This document shows, in pieces, positions 51,666-63,386 of a stretch of 64,000 nucleotides of DNA (its first letter is position 1; every line of letters begins with the position of its first letter). The position numbers were made by a program, and so were the translations under genes. Below the pieces are notes generated by a model, which saw only the letters and a program-made list of their open reading frames with translations, made no database searches and was not told the DNA's origin. Source of the stretch: Mesostigma viride (lineage: Eukaryota; Streptophyta; Mesostigmatophyceae; Mesostigmatales; Mesostigmataceae); assembly GCA_009746045.1 (NCBI GenBank), contig RPFO01002073.1, forward strand, positions 133,501-197,500, in the 5' to 3' direction.

Positions 51666-53639
51666 TAATCAATTAAAGCTTGTTTAATGTCACGGACATG
51701 CTGGCCACCACCCGGGAAGGAGAGGACACCACATTTGTATGGCAACTTACACAGGATAGCAGCCAGGTGAAGTTGTTAAAGAGCACTATCCAACATGCCA
51801 CACATTGCATGCATTCTAAGGGGGGGGGAGGAGAGCTGTAAAAGCATCACATATAAGCAGCACAAGAACAGCTAGAACAACTGCAAGCAATATGGGCCCA
51901 TGGCTGATAATGAACGCAATCGTAACACAGCTGCATGGGAAGCATGAGTAACTTAGCAGCAGCGAACAAGATAGCGACGATAGAAGGTACATGGCGTAAA
52001 CCAACTACGTATAAGCCATGCACATGCACAGAAACTGTCCTGTCTTTCAGGCATGAGCCGGCTGACATTTACTTCTACGACTACGCTACCCCTTACACCT
52101 AACCAAAGAGAGAACCCGGCACGCACCTGCTCGTTACGTCGGCACGTCCAGGTGGATGCATTGTAAAAAATCGCGGATATCCGCAGCTGCAGCCAGCTTT
52201 CCGGCACAAGAACGCAGCCAAACTTGCAAAATGGCGCGAAAGTAACGTAAGACACGCCGGAGCATTGTTCTAGGCCCAAAAGAGATCGAAAGACAAGTAC
52301 TGTCACGTGTGCTCGCTACCCAGCCTTGACGTTCTGTAAAATGGTCGACAGTAAACTTCGGGCAAGAACACCCAGGCCCGGGCGCTCCCTTGTCAGATAT
52401 ACAGTATCCAAACTCTATACTACAATTAAAATCAAGCACAAAAACTGCCTGGCCTGGTGCGGGCAACGTTTTCTCACGCACTGACATGTTTGTGCTCAAA
52501 ATCGACCATCCGGGCGCAGGCGATCTGTGACCTACTCATGTTGAGCAGCCGTGCTACACATGCAAACGCAAATAATTTTGAGACCAGATTCAGAACCTTT
52601 CAGCATAAGTATCAGAATAAGTATCAAGCTCTCGTTCTTGGTATACTGGGCGCCGGCGCCCAAAACAATAAGCTCACGTGAAAATGCCGCCCATAATTGT
52701 CAGGTCGCCATATCCGCCGCACATCATTCCCGCACCCACTTTTTTGGCCCAAAATCTCTGTATTTTTGGTCGAGGTACGTACATTCCCGCGCATCTACCC
52801 GGTATACCCGGTACGGAATCCGGGTACGATGTACCGGTATCACGGGTAGAGTACATCTTGGAGGTCACGGTCCACTAGGGGTATGGACCATATAGTGACC
52901 CCCCTGCCCGGTATCTCGGTTATAGTGACCTTAGGACTTTTTAGGACCAAGTCCTAAATTTAGGACGGGCGGCCCGGGCTGATTAACAGAAGGAGACCAC
53001 CCCCATGCAAGTCTGTGGGGGCTCCGCGTGTGACCGCGTATGGCATTCATAGCGATTCGGGCCGTGGTGCCCACAACTGGCTGTAACTACATAGGACCTA
53101 GATAGCTTCCACCATCCATTCCATCCCATGTTCCCCTCCCACTGAGGACTTATGCTCACGTGACGCAGTCACGTGTCTATTAATTAATGGGATGGGGGGG
53201 ATTAATTAATTCATTAATCAAACTCGTGCTCCCGTTGGGGACTTCACGGAGCACCGGAGTGCTTTTAATCCCTGTATGTGCACAACAGGAAGAAAGGGCA
53301 GAGACCCCCTTTCTCTGTATATTGGCACCCACGTGACACATGCAATGCTTGAGGATGAAGGGCTTCTGGGATTATCTGTGCTCTGCGCCCGCATGATAGA
53401 GAAGGAGAAATGGGCTGCAGCTATCTGCGATAAGCACCTTCCTGTACGTGGGGCATGCTCCCCACAGGCCCCGCGACCCATTCAGTAGAATGCTGGGTAG
53501 AAGTCCGCAGGTGGAGGTTACTGCCCCTGAGGAAAGTGGCAGGCCGCTACACTACCGCCTCGTCTACCATTACAGTAGAGGACAGCTCAGATGAGGATTA
53601 TATCCCCCTCATGATTTATTAAACTCGTGCTCCCGTTGG
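51666..53639. other. unassigned repeat-rich sequence
   Basis: No gene supported. Short - strand frames at 51816-52500 are unrecognised. 52785-52860 has overlapping inverted repeats of ACCCGGTA/TACCGGGT type, 52905-52932 repeats ATAGTGACC, and 52959-52974 is the palindrome GTCCTAAATTTAGGAC. 53221-53245 carries the LINE 3'-end hairpin sequence CTCGTGCTCCCGTTGGGGA. Confidence 0.4.
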
Positions 53640-53690
53640 GGAGTCACGTAGGAGCATTAACCCCGATGGATGGATGGATGGATGGTAAAC
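53626..53690 (-). repeat. LINE 3'-end fragment with short GATG run
   Basis: Read on -, (CATC)n then a GGGGTTAATGCTCC hairpin and CTCCCCAACGGGAGCACG, parallel to the LINE 3' UTR at 62690-62745. A similar fragment is at 59325-59390. Confidence 0.55.
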
Positions 53691-53795
53691 CCCAATGGAG
53701 TGTAAAAAGATTTGACGAATATTATCCGATTAGTGTAAAGATTTGGCGTTTTGGCCTTTTCCGAATCCGAATAATAAGCTAATAAAGACCGCATA

Positions 53796-53838
53796 TAATG
53801 ACCGAATAATGGCCGAATAATGGCCGAATAATGGCCTA
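53796..53838 (+). repeat. short tandem repeat, 11-bp unit
   Basis: About four copies of CCGAATAATGG. Confidence 0.8.
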
Positions 53839-53912
53839 ATAGTGTGTTATTTGGTCCACAACCCCGGCCATGCATCGAATCCCGAATCCGAATACCCGAA
53901 TCTTTTTACTCT

Positions 53913-54620
53913 GATGGATGGATGGATGGATGGATGGATGGATGGATGGATGGATGGATGGATGGATGGATGGATGGATGGATGGATGGATGGATGGATG
54001 GATGGATGGATGGATGGATGGATGGATGGATGGATGGATGGATGGATGGATGGATGGATGGATGGATGGATGGATGGATGGATGGATGGATGGATGGATG
54101 GATGGATGGATGGATGGATGGATGGATGGATGGATGGATGGATGGATGGATGGATGGATGGATGGATGGATGGATGGATGGATGGATGGATGGATGGATG
54201 GATGGATGGATGGATGGATGGATGGATGGATGGATGGATGGATGGATGGATGGATGGATGGATGGATGGATGGATGGATGGATGGATGGATGGATGGATG
54301 GATGGATGGATGGATGGCCGGATGGATGGATGGATGGATGGATGGATGGATGGATGGATGGATGGATGGATGGATGGATGGATGGATGGATGGCCGGATG
54401 GATGGATGGATGGATGGATGGATGGATGGATGGATGGATGGATGGATGGATGGATGGATCGTGGATGGATGGATGGATGGATGGATGGATGGATGGATGG
54501 ATGGATGGATGGATGGATGATGGATGGATGGATGGATGGATGGATGGATGGATGGATGGATGGATGGATGGATGGATGGATGGATGGATGGATGGATGGA
54601 TGGATGGATGGATGGATGGG
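53913..54620 (+). repeat. (GGAT)n microsatellite, about 700 bp
   Basis: About 177 tetranucleotide units with few interruptions (near 54318, 54393, 54458, 54519). Open in most frames only because of the repeat (DGWM on +, IHPS on -). The right flank (GATGGGTACACTCAATCCTA) resembles the flank of the four-unit run at 59363-59379, so it is an expansion of a LINE 3'-UTR seed. Confidence 0.97.
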
Positions 54621-55029
54621 TACACTCAATCCTAGCGCGGTCTGAGCTAATAATTTACTACAAAAACAATCCTACTCTTATCTATGCCGGCCGGTGCCCG
54701 CGACCCTAGGGGTCGTGTCTAGCATGCTTCCCGCGTTTGCAAACACCGGCTGCTTCCCCACTGCAGGGGGGTTGTTGTCCTCTACATATGTCCTGGGCCC
54801 ACTATAATTGTCCATCATAGATTTTTCCAAATCACGGAGAGGCCTAGGCCCCTCATGTCCCCTACGAGCTGCTCTTTGAAGGCGCGGGCCCGCCTTGCGG
54901 CGCCTACATAACCTGGCTGGGCCCGGCCCACGTGAGGAGGTGACGGCCCGGCTGTGCGGGGCGCAGCCCTGCAGCTGAGAGGGGCCACGTGAGGTGTCTA
55001 CCTGGTTGGCCGAGCTAAGTGCCCTATAG
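54621..55029. other. unassigned sequence
   Basis: No gene seen. The first 60 bases resemble the sequence after the short GATG run at 59379. Confidence 0.4.
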
Positions 55030-55640
55030 TACTAGCTGCATGGGCGCCGCTGCTTGATGGTGCTGGTGATAAGTGGCATGCCGAGGTACAAGTCCTCCTT
55101 GCAGACATCATTGAGCAGTGTATATCCTATAACACGGAAAATTGACCGCAGCATGTTGGCCGACCGCGCCGTCCAGCCAATGTTGGCAAGGTCGGCGGTG
55201 AGAGTCCATGTCTCGGCCCCGTACGTAAGAATTCAGGGATGAACAGGGAGGTCCTGCTTCTCTAGCTTGCCCACGGGCTTGCGCCACAGGGCCCTGTAAT
55301 GGCGTATTAAGCGTGCCAGGCGAGGGAGATACGGTGGTCCACATCGGCCTCACAGCTGGGGAGTAACTGCTACCCAGCAACTTGACGCGGTCCCGATACA
55401 GGACTCAAGAACCATCAAGGAGAAAAAGGTCGGGCGGTGGCTGAGCCGAGCCCGATCGCCAGAGCCTCAGTCTTCTTGCTGACCTCGAGCCCCACCCGAC
55501 TCGGGCCTCGATTGCGAGGCAGTCAAGCCACGTCTGCACGTACGTGCTCCGTGTCCTCGAAGACTGGGTGGTGTTGTCTGCATAGACATGATCAATGTCC
55601 GCTAGCCGAATCTCCGTTTCCGCCCCGTGGTGGTATGCCC
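55030..55640 (-). pseudogene. LINE ORF2 fragment, RT to C-terminal region
   Basis: Frameshifted fragment on -. DIDHVYADNTTQ corresponds to DLIYADDTTL of the LINE at 61770, with the catalytic YADD now YADN; then VQTWLDCLAIEARV, YRDRVKLLGS, GAETWTLTADLANIGWTARS, MLRSIFRVIGYT and LYLGMPLITSTIKQRR. Clearly inactive. Confidence 0.75.
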
Positions 55641-55929
55641 TGGCATGCGCATGACACGCAATACGTACTTACTTACTTACTACCCACGTGACGCAGACTG
55701 TCACGTGCTAATTGATTAGTTAATTAATTACAGCCATGCATGTGCCCCGGCATGACAGTGCGCCTATAATGGGACTCCCCATGGATGAAGCCACGAGCCA
55801 CGAGGTATATCGGCCATGGCTGACGGCGGAGCTCATAACTTTCACGTTTGGGCACCAAATTCTGCCGTGAATATCATAATCGCTTCGTCTTTCTAAAACG
55901 TACACACTGGCTGATATAATTTTCCAAAG

Positions 55930-56874
55930 CTATTTCGCAATATATGACGAGCAAACGCTCCTCTACGGCAACGCAGCCTGGCGGCTGCGCTATTAAGCCC
56001 TGAAATACGTCTGCAGCAGCTCCGCCCTCAAGGAAGCGGTGACACTAGTCGCGCACAGTGGTGGTTGCCCAGCCCCCCCCCGGGCTTGCCTCGCCATCCG
56101 CATCGCCTATCATGAGAGCCCATTGAAGCGCAGTCGCCCTGGCGAACCTAGCTGGTCCGAGATCGCCTTCAACATCAACGCCTATGGCTACTGGAACCGA
56201 AGCCCCGGGCAGCCTTCATATGGAAGACGTGTTTTTCGGCACTCACGCTTCGCTTGTTGCATGACCTGTGCTCGCAACTCCTCTCCCACAATTACCGCGG
56301 CCGCTGGCCAAATGGCACTCTTTGCAACATCGACGAATATCTCCCGCTTATTCTTCGCATGAATCGCCCCCGGCTCCAGCCCTTCGCCCTCTGCTCCCTC
56401 CTCGGGCGCTCTGACGCCGAGATCTGGGCCCCCCCTCCTACCGTCGCGACTGACACCATCGTCCGCACCCTCCTAAAGGAAGCTTTCGAGCAGCACGTGA
56501 CTCCCCTCGCTGCAGATGTGGCGGCAATGGGCAGCACGCTGGCTACTGAGCTCCCTCACCTTTCCACCATGCCGTCACCTCCACCTCCACCCTCCTCACC
56601 TCTCCCAGGTCTCCACTGCCACCTCCACCTCCACCGTCGACATCAAAGCCCAGCTCCTCGACATCGACCAGCGCCTCAAGGACAACGCCATTGCCATCGA
56701 GTGCCTGCAAAACACTGCAGGCCTCACCGCCCAGGCGGTGACGGGACATTGCCGCCAAGCCAGCCCCCGCTGGGCCAGCCGGTAATCAGTGCTCACCTCC
56801 CACCCAGACCTGGGCGGACATGCTGAATCACCAAACCACCTCCACCACCTCCACCATCGCGGCACAGCTTATAA
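55930..56874 (+). pseudogene. non-LTR ORF1 unit 2, first part
   Basis: Same start context as unit 1, but ATGAGC is ACGAGC (about 55946), so the start is lost. Frame breaks follow; the longest segment (56254-56826) has LLHDLCSQLLSHNYRGRWPN, FALCSLLGRSDAEIWAPP and LLKEAFEQHVTPLAADVAAM, aligning with unit 1. Then DIDQRLKDNAIAIECLQNTA before the TIR insertion at 56875. Confidence 0.6.
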
Positions 56875-58591
56875 CACGTCGTACGTAACCCTACCTATTT
56901 TTAGGACTGAGTTGAACTCAGTCCTAATTTTAGGACTGAGTTTTTGGGTTTCGTAGAAAATTCGCCCGGGTCAGAGTGTTGGACAAAAAAATTCTCTCAA
57001 AATTTATTCAAATACTACGTGAAAAGACCTTTCTTGGACATATTTTTGGGATTTTTTTTGATTTTGTTTGGGCGGCTAAATGTGCGGTCAAAGTACAGGT
57101 GGTAAGGGTACTTTTTCACGCGAAACGTGAGTTCCGGAAATGCACGACCTAGCCATGGCGGCTTGCGCCCATGCATGCAGTTTACGTTTGCGGACGATTT
57201 AGCTGGTCAAACTCAGGAAGTAGATTTCTTATGTCTTAAAGATGACACAGGCCAAATTTTAGCTCGCGGAGATGCGATTTACCAGGTGTCGGCACTGCTC
57301 TTGGTGGAAAAAACTGCGATCAGGCAGGTTGACGGAATTGATTACTAAAACTGCTTTCCGGCGCAGGTCGAAGGGTTTATATGCTTCTTTCTACTAAGTA
57401 TCATCCATTTTCGTAGAATAAAGTCAGTGGCAGTAAAGATTTGATGATTTCAAGCACTCTGTCACGTCATGGTTTGTGTGCCGGCAAGTGTCACTTTTGC
57501 GGGCACCGCCTGGGCCAAGGTAACGCCATCCGTGAACGGTAAAGCTGAAATAACGTTACCTCATCATTTCTTGATGTTCTTGAATGAGTTTAAGCTTGCG
57601 AGGCGTTGTCAGTTTCGAGTCTTGATGCGCTTTCTTGACCGTTGCCTGCCCCTCTCTAAACCCCCTTTTTTGATGATGTTACCAGGCATTTGCCTTACCC
57701 TAGTGTAATTGTGCAGGTTTTTAGGCGCTTAATGGGTTTAAATACCTTCATAGATGTTAGTTCTTCTTTTGCTACGTTCATACTGCATGATTGTGTGGCC
57801 ATGGGCTGCATCAAGCGTGCTTTCGAGCTTACACTTGTGAGTGAAAAGTCTTGGTGATAAACCACTGTCATAATGTGCCAGCAAGTATGTTGGCCATGTC
57901 ATGGCAAAGCAAAACAGCTTTAGCCATGTCTATTCTTGTTAGAAACAATTGAAATATGCTTAACCTACCCATCATATTGGTGGTTAAGACTTATAATACA
58001 ACCCTTTGTAGGTAGGTATCCATACCCATTCCCTACGTGCGTGCATAGGCTCTCACACATACTAAGGTATCATATACCTGCAATATGATGATGCAAGCAT
58101 GTTGTCCTATTATGCTAGAAGGGAAATGAGTTGATTGGCATGGTTGGTTGCCACGGTGGTGTGTAGTATGACCGCACTTACATGCTAGCATTTTGCTAGC
58201 AAGGCCCAGTCCTATTATAGGACTGGCAGTATTTTGTGTGTTTCAGGCAGTGCCTGTGGCCAAATTGAGTCCAGTTTTTTTCTACAGGTCAAGAACTATA
58301 TTTTTTACATGCCTATATTTTTTAAACATGCATATGGAATTTATTCAATTTTTCCCAATCGTGCTTCCACACAAAAATGCAAAATCGCGAGTAAGGGTCC
58401 ACACCCCAGTAAAATTATACATGATTTGGTCAATGTATGATTTTTTATGCATATGCCCAAGCGTTAGCATGATATTGAGTGCTATTATGCATATCAAACA
58501 TATGGGGTACCCCCCTACCCTTACCGCTACATGATCTCAAAGTTGGCATACTCAGTCCTATTTTTAGGACTGAGTTTGCACGTACGACGTG
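56875..58591. mobile_element. 1.7-kb TIR element, unclassified
   Basis: Ends CACGTCGTACGT and its inverse, flanked by the 4-bp duplication ATAA (56871-56874, 58592-58595). Subterminal palindromes (TTAGGACTGAGTT / AACTCAGTCCTAA, 56903-56930; CAGTCCTATTTTTAGGACTG, 58555-58574). Short frames only (for example 57127-57348, QFTFADDLAGQTQEVDFL), not recognised. Probably non-autonomous. Confidence 0.75.
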
Positions 58592-58595
58592 ATAA

Positions 58596-59103
58596 GCAAC
58601 ACACGCTCGACCTCCGCAAGGAGGCCGACCTCACCCAGCGCAGCCACAATGTAATCGTCAAGCACTTCGATCAGCCGGCAGGCTGGTGAGAACTCGGGAA
58701 CTCTTCTCATGGCATTTAAGCACGACATGCTTGCCCCCATGCAACTCACTGGCCGGTGAGCTGCGGATGTCGGCTGTCCGCCTTCCCCGCGCGCGGGGTA
58801 AGGCTGCTGGCTGGCCCGGCTCCCCTGCTCCTTAGCTTTAAGTACATGGCGGATAAGCTGTCGTTTCTTAAATGCCACAAGAAGCTCTCGAGGACTTCCT
58901 ACACGCTGGACGACGACTTGACCCTGGCACAGCAACAGCGGCGACGGGAGTTATGGCCGACCTACCTCCAGCTCCGGCAGAGCGCAGGGGGGAAACCAGT
59001 ATACTGGAGGGGGGACGTCATCCATGCACGTCCACCACAAGCCCTGGCAGGCACCCCCTGCCACCCCAGCAAAACCAGTATAGGGAATATAGCAGTAGTG
59101 TAG
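58596..59103 (+). pseudogene. non-LTR ORF1 unit 2, C-terminal part
   Basis: Continues after the TIR element: LDLRKEADLTQRSHN-like segment, then LLLSFKYMADKLSFLKCHKK and YTLDDDLTLAQQQRRRELWP, matching the RRM-like end of unit 1. Frameshifts near 58680 and 58800. Confidence 0.6.
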
Positions 59104-59820
59104 ATTAGTAAGGCTTAGCCTAGCACGTGGCCTACGCGCATGTGCGCCCATAATGGCCCCCATGGATGATGCCACGCTCTGCCTATAAGGGGACTCCCCA
59201 TGGATGAAGCATTAAGAATTTAGCCACGCTCTGCCTATGCAGAGAGTCACTCTCTGCTGAGAAGCCATGCCCTAGGGCTTTGTATAGCCATGATGATCTT
59301 CCACCCCATTAATTAATTAATTAGACTCGTGCTCCCGTTGGGGAGTCACGGAGCATTAACCCCGATGGATGGATGGATGGGTGCAAACAGTCCTACCGGT
59401 CTAATCTATCTACATCAGCTACCTACGACATCTATCTAACCCCATGCCAGGCCTTTGAGCTCTGATCGATACATCATGGGTGTGCAGGTGCACTTTGTGC
59501 ACCCAGAGCAGGTGTAGTTTACACCCTACCCTTGCAGGAAGTAGCCATATGCCCCGTTCTCAGGGATATGTGCTACATGTAGTCCCAACGGAGTTATGTT
59601 ACGATTTAATTTTTAATTTTTTGAATGTTCCCCGGCTGGTCCAGATCGTACATGCAGATCAAAAGGGTTCAGAAATGCAAAACAGCTCTGAAGTTGATGA
59701 AACAACAGGCATGCGGCAATCTAATAATCTCTTGATCCAATCGGGACCACGTGTAATTAATCAATCAACTACGATACACGGTTTGTGCGAGTTAATTCCA
59801 CACATTTCATTAGCTACCTG
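59104..59820 (+). other. ORF1 unit 2 3' UTR and junction sequence
   Basis: No gene. Shares blocks with 51150-51665, including GAGAAGCCATGCCCTAG and the 3' end CCCAACGGAGTTATGTT near 59590. A - strand LINE 3'-end piece with GATG run lies at 59325-59390. 59630-59820 is unassigned. Confidence 0.5.
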
Positions 59821-62629
59821 AGTCGGCCCGTGAGGAGTTCTTCGAATCCTTGCATAGCCTTGAGGGGGTCACTCCGGCCCGCCACTTTTTGGTTATGCTG
59901 CTCGACGCCAATGCCACGCTCCCCGTGGGCACTGCTGGCAGCCGCTTTGCGCCTGCTGACACTACTGCTAACGACAACACTCCCCTGTTTTCTGCCTTTT
60001 TGCGGGATAGCGGGATGGTTGCTGTCAACTGCCACTTCCAACGTCCCTCACAGGACTTGGTCACTTTTCGTGGCCCTAACGGCCGTCAGGCCTGTTTGGA
60101 CTACGTGGTGGTACGGCAGTTCAGGTGCACCTCGGTCCTGGACACCCCGCGAGTCACTGTTTGACACGCCCACGGTGTGCTCTGACCACCGAATGGTGCG
60201 CGCGACCATTCGGCTCCGGTTCCACGTCCCCGCGCGCCGCGCCCCAGTGGTCCGCCCTGACTGGTCTGCTCTACGTCCGGTCCGGGGAGATCCTGAGGAC
60301 TGGACGGACGCCGAGCACGAGCGGAACCGGTGCCGACGGGAGTACCTGTCGGCCCTGGGCGCCCGGGCGGACGTCGACGAGTTGGACAAGGGTGCTCCCA
60401 ACGCCACCATTTTTGCGGGCTTTGCGGCCCGTGCCCCGTTGCTGGCGGCCCGGCACCTGCCGGCCATGCCCCGCCGCCGCCCCGGCCCGCTCTACCGCCA
60501 GGACCCCAAGGTCTTGGCCGCCCGGCACCGCCTCAAGCGTAACCGGGACCCGCTGCAGAAATCAGCGCTCAAGGCCGCCCTCGTGGAGGCCTACGAGCAC
60601 GCTCAGGACGCGGAGGCGGCCCAGTGCATCGCGGATGCCAAGGCCTGCCAGGCTCGCAACCAGGGCAAGGACATGTGGTACCACCTCGACCGGCTCGGCG
60701 GCCGGCGGCAGCGCACCCCGGTGGAGCACACGGGGGACGGCACGGCGCCGGTCAGCCTTGACCGCTGGTTGGCCCACAATGTTTCCTTGACCGGTGGGGC
60801 TCGCGCCGGCTCCCCACCCGCCGCTTCACCCCGAGACGGCCGCCCGCCTCGGGGTCGCCGGACCCCCGCCGCCGCCAGCGCCCCCCTCCTCGGCCGCGGA
60901 CTACCAAGTCCCCGCCTTGCAGGAGGGCTGCCTTGCCACTGACGACGTCATCCCCCCCTTCACTTTGAAGGAATTGGACGGCGCCCTTGCTCGCCTGCGG
61001 TACGATGCGGCGGTCGGTGCCGACCACCTTTCTGCTGAGCTGCTGAAGACCCCTGATCCGGCGGTTAGGGATCTTCTGCTGTCGTTCTGCAACCGTGTCC
61101 TGCTCTCTGACGAGCCTCCGCCTGCTGTCAGAGTGGCAGACGGCCATCCGCGTCATGCTGTACAAGAAGGGCTCTGCTGCTGACCCCGGTAACTACCGGG
61201 GTGTCTGCCTCCAGAGCGCGGCGCTGAACGTCTTCATGCGCATGATGCTGCACAGGCTCCGCGCCGCGCTGGACCCACACCTGGGTGAGTACGTCTCAGA
61301 TGGGTTTCCGTCGTGGTCGTAACACTGTCATGGCTGTGTTTGTCGCGCGCCGGTTGATGGAGGAGGTGCGTCGCCTTCCCCCTGACAGTTTGCCGCTGGT
61401 CTTCATTTTTGTTGACTATATCAAGGCCTTTGACACGGTTCTCTGGGAGGCTCTTCAAATGGGCCATCCTAGCTCTGGATCGGGTACCACCTGCGTTTAT
61501 TGCTGCCATTCGCCGACTGTATGAGGGCTCACAGGCAGTAGTGCGGACTGCGGACTGAGGCACCACCCCACCATTCCCCCTTCGATCACCACGGGGTGTG
61601 GCAAGGTTGTGTCCTGTCCCCATACCTGTTCATTATTGTCGTGGATCACGTCATGCGCCGGGCACGTGCGCGCTTTACTGCTCTTAAGGGGTTCGAGCCA
61701 GGCTTGGACATCCTTAACGTGAAAGAGCACGGCGGGGTTAGACCTGGTTACCGCCTTGCCGACCTGATTTATGCGGATGACACCACCCTCATCGAGAGCC
61801 CCGAGCACATTCAGACCTGGCTGGACTGTCTGGGCCTGGAGGCGCGGGCGGTGGGGTTGGAGATTAGTGTCAAAACTGAGGCGATGGTGATTGGGGCCTC
61901 CAGTACACCACCGCTGCCGCGCCTGCTCGACGGGACGGAGGTCCCGTTCCGCGACCGCTTCAAGCTGTTGGGGAGTTGGCTTCCTGACACTGCCGACGAT
62001 GTGGACACCCGCATCGGCCTTGCCTGGGCCAAGCTCCGTTCGCTCAACACCTACTGGCGCTCGAAGGGCCTGGGCGAGCACCGCAAGCGCATGCTCTTCA
62101 AGGTCCTCGTCCTCACGGTGCTCACGTATGGCGCCGAGGCGTGGACAATCCCACCCAAACTGGCAGCTAGGCTAGACGGCACGGTTTACAGGATGCTCCG
62201 ACAGGTACAGTAGGGTTTTCCGAGCGTCCGTCATCAGAGTCTTTGTATCATGGCATGCCTCGTATTTCAGACGAGATTAGGCAGCGTAGGATAGCATTTG
62301 TAGGACACCTTGCTCGCACCAGCCAGGTCGACACCGCCCTTGGTCTGGCCGGCCCCCAGCGGCTTGGCCAGCCAGGGCGACACATTCTGACCTGGCCTGG
62401 CCCCGAGGGCATTCCCAAAAGGGTAGGGAAACATGTCACGAACTACATCCAGATGTTGCTGGACGACCTAGTGGTCCCTGCCCAGTTTGAGCACCGCATC
62501 CACTCTCTCTCCCGTCTTTGGACTGCCATGCAGGACAAGACGCGGTGGAAGAAGATTGTCAAGGCGCACACGCCCGACCCTGTGGGCAAGCCCCCTCCCC
62601 CCAAGCGGAGGAGGCGTTTTGATGAGTAG
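59821..62629 (+). pseudogene. LINE ORF2: endonuclease, RT, C-terminal region
   Basis: 5'-truncated non-LTR retrotransposon. The APE-type endonuclease end has HFLVMLLDANATLPVG, GPNGRQACLDYVVVRQF and SDHRMVRATIRL. A basic linker follows, then RT: FTLKELDGALARLRYDAAVG, NYRGVCLQSAALNVFMRM, QMGFRRGRNTVMAVF, FIFVDYIKAFDTVLWEAL, WQGCVLSPYLFII and DLIYADDTTLIES (61770, YADD kept). The end has KLLGSWLPDTADDV, YGAEAWTIPP, GMPRISDEIRQRRIAFVGHL and a lysine/arginine-rich tail (KPPPPKRRRRFDE). At least five frameshifts (near 60165, 60800, 61130, 61290, 61460, 62210) make it dead. EN nicks target DNA and RT copies the RNA there. Confidence 0.85.
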
Positions 62630-62775
62630 TGTAGTTAGGATTTTCTAGACTAGATAGCTTAGAGTTAGGATATAGTTCGATTACGCGGCTTCCTCCACCC
62701 CATCCATCATGAAATATGTGCTACATGATCTCCCCACGGAGGCATGTTATAATTTATTTTAATTTTTTTTAATTT
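62630..62775 (+). other. LINE 3' UTR and tail
   Basis: Includes CACCCCATCCATCATG, the CATC seed seen in the GATG arrays, then a hairpin-like TCCCCACGGAGG and an AT-rich tail (ATGTTATAATTTATTTT). The - strand copy at 63390 has the same end. Confidence 0.65.
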
Positions 62776-63386
62776 CATTAGCGTACAAACACTCATTACC
62801 AAAACTCTTACAAGCAAGATTGTGAAACCAGGATGGGAAATATGTGCACGACTGATCTTTGGCAGCGAATTGATAGTCTTTGACTCTTTTCTCATAAGCC
62901 CCAACCATCATATATGTCCTGATATAAGCGTGACTTCAACAGGTTTACATCAGGTGACAAAAAACACATGACAAGGTCTGGGCTGGCCCCAGCCAAAACC
63001 AAGCCTTTTTATCGCTTTTAACTCCAAATGCAATGGCCTGTTGCATGCTCTTTATTTGTACACTTCTGTACACAAAAAAAGCGGGTGTGCACTCTACCCA
63101 CACGCACGAAGGACACTACCAGCGCCTGGCTGGCACTCATCCCGTTCATGACTCCCCTGGATAAGCTGCCGGCAGCAGGACAGGATGACTCCGCCAGGTG
63201 AGCTGCCGGCACCAGGGCAGGGCGGCTCTCAACCATAATCCAGTTATCTCCGCCTCACTAAATTGCAACGTAGAACCTTAGAATGGTGGGTACCATGGAC
63301 TTGATGCTATTCTGGTCAGTGTTTTTCTTATGTGTGACGAGCGGACATAGCAGACAGAAGGTGCATGCGCATGGTACAGTGCGATT
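62776..63386. other. unassigned sequence between LINE copies
   Basis: No gene seen. Contains a repeated phrase GAGCTGCCGGCA / AGCTGCCGGCA with flanking AGGACAGG and AGGGCAGG at 63170-63220. Confidence 0.4.

Noticed and set aside
53842-54709. Long open frames of DGWM or IHPS repeats on both strands
   Set aside because: They are read-through of the GGAT tetranucleotide array, open in nearly all frames because the unit lacks stops.
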